Under the pieces are notes generated by a model. It saw only the letters and a program-made list of their open reading frames with translations. It was not told where the DNA came from and ran no database searches. This document shows, piece by piece, positions 12,804 to 16,785 of a stretch of 16,785 nt of DNA (positions are counted from its first letter, which is position 1; each line of letters opens with the position of its first letter). Source of the stretch: DAOTXR01 sp034435375 (lineage in GTDB: Bacteria > Chloroflexota > Anaerolineae > Aggregatilineales > UBA3940). Position numbers and translations under genes: made by a program. The stretch spans positions 1 to 16,785 of the forward strand of contig DAOTXR010000046.1 in NCBI GenBank assembly GCA_034435375.1. Reading direction: 5' to 3'.

Positions 12804-15233
12804 TTACATCGCAACCGGCAGCGTGAAAGTGAACGTCGATCCCTGGCCCGGCGTGCTCTCCACCCAGATCACGCCGCCGTGCGCTTCGACGATCTTCTTG
12901 CAGATCGCCAAACCCAGCCCTAGGCCGGCGGCGCGTCGGCGCGTCGTCCCGTCCACCTGATAAAAGCGATCAAAGATTTTGCCCTGCACTTCCTGAGCGA
13001 TGCCGATCCCCGTGTCGGCCACCGAGACATAGATCCGGCGGCGCTCCAGCCAGGCCCGCACGGCAATGTCGCCGCCTGCCGGCGTGAACTTGACCGCGTT
13101 GACGAGCAGGTTGTCCATCACCTGGCGGATTCCAGCCGGGTCAATCATCGCCGGGGGCAGCCCTGGCTCGATCTCCAGCGACAACACCAACCGGGCTTCC
13201 TCGGCCATGGCTCGCGCGTCGGCTACCACCTCCTCAAGCAGCTTATCGATGGCCGTCCGTTCGCGTTCTAGCCGCCGTTCGCCGACTTGGTGGAAGGTCA
13301 CGAAGTTGTCGATCAGCTTTTGCAGACGTTGAGCCTGCTGCGAGACCGTCTGCAAGCTGCCGCGCTGGGTCTCGCTTAGCGTGCCCATCGTCCCGGCAGG
13401 ATCGAGCAGCAGATCGACGTAGCTGAGGATGTAGGTCAACGGCGTGCGGAACTCGTGCGAGATGTTCTGAATCATCTCGCTGCGCAGCGCGTCGATCTCC
13501 TGGAGCGACTCGTAGGCTGCTTGCAATGCCTCTTCAGTCTGGCGTCGATCGGTCACATCGCGGGCGATGCCCCGGAACCCGGCGGGATCGCCCTTGGCAT
13601 CGCGGATGAGCGTCACCGAGGCCTCGATGTTGCAGCGGGTCCCATTTTTCCGCACGATCCACATGTCGAAGATGCGGGCGGGCTTGCCGGTCTTGAACAC
13701 CGTGTGGAAGGTGTTGAACAGACTGTCGGCTGTGTTGGGGTCTGTGTACTGGCGGTAGTGAAGCCCTTTCAGCTCGTCAGGAGGATACCCTGAGATGCGG
13801 CACAGCGCCTCATTGAAGAAAGTCAGGTGACCAGCCAGATCGGTCTCAAAGTAGCCGTCTTCGATCCCCTCAATGATGGTGCGGTAGCGCTCCTCGCTCT
13901 CGCGCAGCGCCTGAGTGACCTTGTGCAGGATGGTGACATCGGACAGGACGGCCAGCGCGCCGACCACCTGGCCCTTTTCATACACGGGGCTGCTGCTGAT
14001 CAGCGCTGGCACAAGCGAGCCGTCACGGCGCTTCAACTCCAGCCTGTAGCGGCTCGACTGGCCGCGCCGATGCTGTTCTTCTGCTGTGCGCACCTGCGCG
14101 TGATAGTTGGGCGGGATGATGAGCGTCCAATGCTTGCCCAGCAGTTCCTGGGGGGTATAGTCAAGCATCATCGCCGCTGCCGGGTTGACAAAAGTAAAGC
14201 GACCAGCGTCGTCCTGCATGACGATGCCCTCGGAGGCGTTCTGCACGATGTTCTCATTCAGTTCTTTCAGCCGCAGGACTTCCTCTTCAGCCTGCTTACG
14301 CTGGGTAATGTCGCGGATCACCACCTGGCTGGCTGGCCGGCCCTGGTAGGTGACGGGGATCGTCATGGCCTCCGCATCAAAGGGGACGCCGTCCAGGCGA
14401 AGCATTCGCACGACTATCGGCCCGACAGGCTCACCAGACCCGTCGGTGTGCCGCAACTGGGCGGCTGCCTTCTGGCGGTCTTCAGGGGCAACAAAGCTGA
14501 TCACTGACCTGCCGACCAGGTCCTCTGGGCGGGTCGCTCGGAACATGGCCAGGGCTGTGCGGTTGATGTACACCACCGCCCCCTGGCTGTAGATGCCGAT
14601 GGCGTCGGGGGAGTGCTCGACGAGTAGGCGGTAGCGCTCTTCGCTGTCAGCCAGCTCCTGGGCGTGCTGCTCGATCTGGCGCAGGTCGCGCTGCCGGACG
14701 ACAGCCATGATCACGACGAAGGTGGACAGGACGAGCAGGAAGCTGAGAGGCCGGACAACCGCCACGTAGTCGATGTCTGGCGCAACCAGCGGCAGCGCCA
14801 CGGCCATGGCCACCTGGTACAGCGCGGTCGCCACCAAGCCCCGCAGGTTGAATGTCAGGCTGGCGAGCACAATGGGCAGCGCCAACCACATCAGCGCCGC
14901 CGACAGCCGCATCGTGCTGTGGTCGCGATCGAGGACCACTGCCAGCACCGATGGGATAGAGGGCAGCAGCATGACGATGGCCGTCGCCGCGCCGTACAGC
15001 CGCGTCCGGCTAAGCACGTAAAGCGGCGCGATGACCGCCGCGACGCTCAGCGCCAGGGGCGGCAACCAGCCCGCCAGGACAGCGAGCGCGTCGGCCAGGA
15101 GGAGGGCCAGCAGCAGGGCAGCCAGCATCCGCGCCCGGTGGCGGCGCTCAAAACCGGCGAGCTTCGCCTCCGGCGCGGTGAGCACGTCCCAGGCCAGGCG
15201 GGCAGGCGAGGGATGCGCAACATTGGGACTCAT
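12804..15233 (-). CDS. Membrane-bound triple-PAS sensor histidine kinase
   Basis: An 809-residue hybrid-free sensor kinase. After a basic N-terminus come about six membrane helices (36 to about 178) in the style of MASE-type sensor modules. Three PAS domains follow (about 195-310, 320-435, 441-560), the last with a PAC-like RDVTDRR end. The HisKA helix carries ISHEFRTPL with phospho-acceptor His593. The ATPase domain has the N box (NLLVNAVKF, near 708), G1 (VADTGIGI, near 740) and G2 (GLGLAICKK, near 775). It should sense a membrane or cytosolic signal (redox, small ligand) and phosphorylate a response regulator, but none is adjacent. The ATG (15233-15231) has only a weak AGGA upstream. A possible promoter (TTGCGC-16-TAAACT on the minus strand, upstream of 15260) is poor. 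Confidence 0.9.
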   Translation of the reverse strand: MSPNVAHPSPARLAWDVLTAPEAKLAGFERRHRARMLAALLLALLLADALAVLAGWLPPLALSVAAVIAPLYVLSRTRLYGAATAIVMLLPSIPSVLAVVLDRDHSTMRLSAALMWLALPIVLASLTFNLRGLVATALYQVAMAVALPLVAPDIDYVAVVRPLSFLLVLSTFVVIMAVVRQRDLRQIEQHAQELADSEERYRLLVEHSPDAIGIYSQGAVVYINRTALAMFRATRPEDLVGRSVISFVAPEDRQKAAAQLRHTDGSGEPVGPIVVRMLRLDGVPFDAEAMTIPVTYQGRPASQVVIRDITQRKQAEEEVLRLKELNENIVQNASEGIVMQDDAGRFTFVNPAAAMMLDYTPQELLGKHWTLIIPPNYHAQVRTAEEQHRRGQSSRYRLELKRRDGSLVPALISSSPVYEKGQVVGALAVLSDVTILHKVTQALRESEERYRTIIEGIEDGYFETDLAGHLTFFNEALCRISGYPPDELKGLHYRQYTDPNTADSLFNTFHTVFKTGKPARIFDMWIVRKNGTRCNIEASVTLIRDAKGDPAGFRGIARDVTDRRQTEEALQAAYESLQEIDALRSEMIQNISHEFRTPLTYILSYVDLLLDPAGTMGTLSETQRGSLQTVSQQAQRLQKLIDNFVTFHQVGERRLERERTAIDKLLEEVVADARAMAEEARLVLSLEIEPGLPPAMIDPAGIRQVMDNLLVNAVKFTPAGGDIAVRAWLERRRIYVSVADTGIGIAQEVQGKIFDRFYQVDGTTRRRAAGLGLGLAICKKIVEAHGGVIWVESTPGQGSTFTFTLPVAM

Positions 15234-15395
15234 GAGGTGTACATCCTGTCAGTTACGGGTTCCATGCGATCCAGTTTAGAACAAAAGCGTGGGGGCGCAA
15301 AATCTACCCCCGGTGAGGATCGCCAGCGGCGCTGAAGCCCTACCCCTGTCGAACCGCCGTACAGCTTTACCCTTGCCTCGCGTTTTAGCGCATTG

Positions 15396-15404
15396 TGCTA
15401 GAAT
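15396..15404 (+). promoter_or_regulatory. Extended -10 promoter candidate for the CBM48 gene
   Basis: TGC-TAGAAT: an extended -10 (TG at 15396-15397, hexamer 15399-15404, five of six). A -35 match is weak. Transcription would start near 15411, about 60 bases before ATG 15471. Confidence 0.45.
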
Positions 15405-15470
15405 GAGAGCAGGGCAAGCCTGGTTCGCCCACTGACCGGGAGCATCGCGGCATCGACAGGAGGGATCACC

Positions 15471-15770
15471 ATGCCGGTCAAGAAGCAATACCTCTCTGGG
15501 AACAAAGTCTGCAAGGTCACGTTTACCCTGCCCCAGGGGATCGAGGCCGAGACGGCGGCTGTCGTCGGTGATTTCAACGGCTGGGATCAGCAGGCCACAC
15601 TGCTGTCCCGGCTCAAGAGCGGTGTGTGGAAGGTGGATGTCAAGCTGGAGCCAGGGAAGGAGTACCAGTTCCGCTATCTGGTGAATGGCGCGGAATGGCA
15701 CAGCGACCCCGAAGCCGACGGGTCCGCGCCTAATCCATTTGGCTCGGACAACTCGATGATTCGCACCTAG
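15471..15770 (+). CDS. Stand-alone CBM48-like (isoamylase N-terminal / AMPK-beta) protein
   Basis: A 99-residue soluble protein with a strong AGGAGGG site (15458-15464) ahead of its ATG. It is a single early-set beta-sandwich: VTFTLP near 16-21, GDFNGWD at 33-39, a VWKVDVKLEPGKEYQFRYL strand pair, then NGAEWHSDPEAD. GDFNGW and the later W/Y residues are the glycogen-binding signature of CBM48 and AMPK-beta domains. In glycogen enzymes the domain is normally fused to a catalytic barrel; here it stands alone with no catalytic part nearby. Likely role: binding glycogen or a related alpha-glucan and targeting a partner protein; the partner is unknown. It converges on the YjbQ gene and is followed by a 13-bp perfect hairpin. 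Confidence 0.85.
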   Translation: MPVKKQYLSGNKVCKVTFTLPQGIEAETAAVVGDFNGWDQQATLLSRLKSGVWKVDVKLEPGKEYQFRYLVNGAEWHSDPEADGSAPNPFGSDNSMIRT

Positions 15771-15792
15771 AACTGGAACGCTGACCTGCACG

Positions 15793-15827
15793 GCTCGCCG
15801 CTCTCGCGGTGTGTGAGAGCGGCGAGC
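15793..15827. terminator. Perfect hairpin between convergent genes
   Basis: GCTCGCCGCTCTC (15793-15805), loop GCGGTGTGT, GAGAGCGGCGAGC (15815-15827): a 13-bp perfect stem. It lies 22 bases after the CBM48 stop and 41 bases past the YjbQ stop. No T-run follows on either strand, so termination is inferred from position and stability. Confidence 0.5.
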
Positions 15828-15868
15828 GGCCCAGACCCGGCAGCTCCTCTCCCTCCGAGAGATCGCCT

Positions 15869-16288
15869 CTACTCCCCGATGATCTTGACCAGGACACGCT
15901 TGCGCCGCCCACCGTCGAACTCGCCGTAGAAGATTTGCTCCCACGGCCCAAAATCCAGCCTTCCTTCGGTGATGGCCACCACCACCTCGCGCCCCATCAC
16001 CTGGCGCTTGAGGTGTGCATCGGCGTTGTCCTCGCCGGTGCGATTATGGCGGTAGTGATCGACCGGTTCGTGCGGGGCAAGCTGTTCCAGCCAGTCATCG
16101 TAGTCCTGGTGCAGACCGCGCTCGTCGTCATTGATGAACACCGAGGCCGTGATATGCATGGCATTGACCAGCACCAGCCCCTCGCGGATGCCGCTCTCGC
16201 GCAGGCACTGTTCGACCTGCGGCGTGATGTTGATGAAGGCCCGGCGTGTGGGCACATTGAACCACAGCTCCTTGCGATAGGATTTCAC
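15869..16288 (-). CDS. yjbQ: YjbQ/UPF0047 family protein (secondary thiamine-phosphate synthase)
   Basis: A 139-residue soluble protein, the usual length for the family. The start is GTG (16288-16286) with AGGAGG (16299-16304) 10 bases upstream. The family core is intact: VNAMHITASVFINDDERGL (41-59) and HNRTGEDNADAHLKRQVMG (81-99), then AITEGRLDFGPWEQIFYGEF (105-124) with its conserved Trp and Glu/Asp residues. The bacterial family member YjbQ has a weak thiamine-phosphate synthase activity; the true cell role is not settled. No thiamine gene or TPP riboswitch is near. A pair of 12-bp direct repeats lies upstream (16335-16366). Confidence 0.9.
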   Translation of the reverse strand: MKSYRKELWFNVPTRRAFINITPQVEQCLRESGIREGLVLVNAMHITASVFINDDERGLHQDYDDWLEQLAPHEPVDHYRHNRTGEDNADAHLKRQVMGREVVVAITEGRLDFGPWEQIFYGEFDGGRRKRVLVKIIGE

Positions 16289-16334
16289 GGTTGACCTGCC
16301 TCCTGGAACAGGGATGAACCCTCCGATGCGCTCA

Positions 16335-16366
16335 CCTCTCTACCTCTGCGTTCGCCTCTCTACCTC
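16335..16366 (-). repeat. Two 12-bp direct repeats 20 bp apart upstream of yjbQ
   Basis: CCTCTCTACCTC occurs at 16335-16346 and again at 16355-16366 (GAGGTAGAGAGG on the gene strand). The 20-bp spacing is about two turns of the helix. They end 46 bases upstream of the GTG start and may be operator half-sites. Composition is simple, so chance is possible. Confidence 0.4.
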
Positions 16367-16472
16367 CTCCCGATTCAGAGACGCGACAAGTGCAAGACAG
16401 GGTTGCCAGGCGGGGGCGCACTGGGGGGCTGTGTTTCCTCAATGTACCGCACCCGCCAGTGCCGCGCCTGCC

Positions 16473-16785
16473 GCTGCCGGAGGCTGAAGCCTCCGGCTAC
16501 GGCGCTATGCGCCTGCTGAAGCAGGCCCTCTCGGCGCTGGGGCGCGCTTCAGCGCGCCTATGATCCTTGTCGCCGGGCGGTTTACTGCTGCTGCCGGAGG
16601 CTCCGGCTACGGCGCTATGCGCCTGCTGAAGCAGGCCCTCTCGGCGCTGGGGCGCGCTTCAGCGCGCCTATGATCTCTGTCGCCGGACGGTTTACTGCTG
16701 CTGCCGGAGCCTCCGGCTACGGCGCTATGCGCCTGCTGAAGCAGGCCCTCTCGGCGCTGGGGCGCGCTTCAGCGCGCCTATGATC
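16473..16785 (+). repeat. Tandem array of 110-bp hairpin-rich units, runs off the edge
   Basis: Three copies of a 75-base core (16491-16565, 16601-16675, 16711-16785) are identical by eye and spaced exactly 110 bases apart. The units 16561-16670 and 16671-16780 differ at four positions, all outside the core. Each unit is a chain of palindromes: GGCGC-TAT-GCGCC, CCTGC-TGAA-GCAGG and GGCGCGC-TTCA-GCGCGCC, and before the core a GCCGGAGGC-TGAA-GCCTCCGGC hairpin that is complete only in the first copy and shortened by 7 bases in the next two. The array has no spacers of CRISPR kind. It probably continues past the window. Confidence 0.9.

Larger units (their letters stand above)
16289..16785. other. 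497-base region upstream of yjbQ, mostly repeats
   Basis: It holds the yjbQ ribosome site, two 12-bp direct repeats (16335-16366) and, from 16473 to the window end, the 110-bp-period tandem array. No coding sequence is supported; the longest in-frame pieces inside the array are 18 codons. Confidence 0.7.

Noticed and set aside
16507..16563. An 18-codon peptide frame (MRLLKQALSALGRASARL) repeated in each array unit
   Set aside because: It is open in every copy because the copies are identical. GGAGG lies too far upstream and the sequence is fully explained by palindromes. Ribosome profiling would be needed to revive it.
16473..16785. CRISPR array at the right edge
   Set aside because: The units are 110 bases long with cores longer than any CRISPR repeat, and the intervening sequence is itself conserved, not unique spacers. 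No cas gene is seen.
1..16785. tRNA, rRNA or known riboswitch
   Set aside because: I looked for tRNA arms, rRNA landmarks and TPP or other riboswitch cores (especially near yjbQ) and saw none; a covariance-model scan would be decisive.

Overview
The window is GC-rich with strongly GC-biased third codon positions. It looks like a chromosomal segment of an uncultured or environmental bacterium, most plausibly a Chloroflexota (Anaerolineae-like) lineage. That assignment is inference. It rests on several lipoproteins with Pro/Thr/Ala-rich linkers, a CSLREA/parallel beta-helix protein ending in an LPETG sorting signal, a TrkA-N (RCK) protein with a channel-like membrane part, and many nested-hairpin intergenic repeats. 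No rRNA, tRNA, prophage or CRISPR array is visible.

Layout: the left edge (1-132) holds the first codons of a minus-strand integrase-type transposase and the probable end of its insertion sequence. A short plus-strand operon follows (214-1680): a two-TM RCK/TrkA-N protein without a potassium selectivity filter, then a small P-loop protein 6 bases downstream. Next comes a carbohydrate and surface block. A GH5-like lipoprotein (1821-3158, -) and a GTG-started extended SDR epimerase/dehydratase (3338-4354, -) point left. A clan GH-A lipoprotein glycosidase (4993-6324, +) diverges from them and converges on a very large exported beta-helix protein with an LPETG end (6380-9853, -). A small unrecognised protein (10403-10819, +) is followed by the relic of a gene tail (10891-11053, -) and a beta-helix lipoprotein (11054-12598, -). 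The right third has a six-TM, triple-PAS sensor histidine kinase (12804-15233, -), a stand-alone CBM48-like protein (15471-15770, +), a YjbQ/UPF0047 enzyme (15869-16288, -), and a 110-bp-period tandem repeat that runs off the right edge.

How the genes may work together: three lipoproteins (two clan GH-A hydrolases and one right-handed beta-helix protein) plus the anchored beta-helix protein suggest extracellular polysaccharide attack and binding on the cell surface. No transporter, SusCD pair or dedicated transcription regulator lies in the window, so the locus is at most a loose CAZyme cluster. The histidine kinase has no response regulator beside it. The most unusual material lies between genes: four copies of a modular nested-hairpin element (3235-3281, 4570-4678, 10004-10085, 12696-12795) scattered through the surface-gene block, and the perfectly conserved tandem hairpin array at the right edge.
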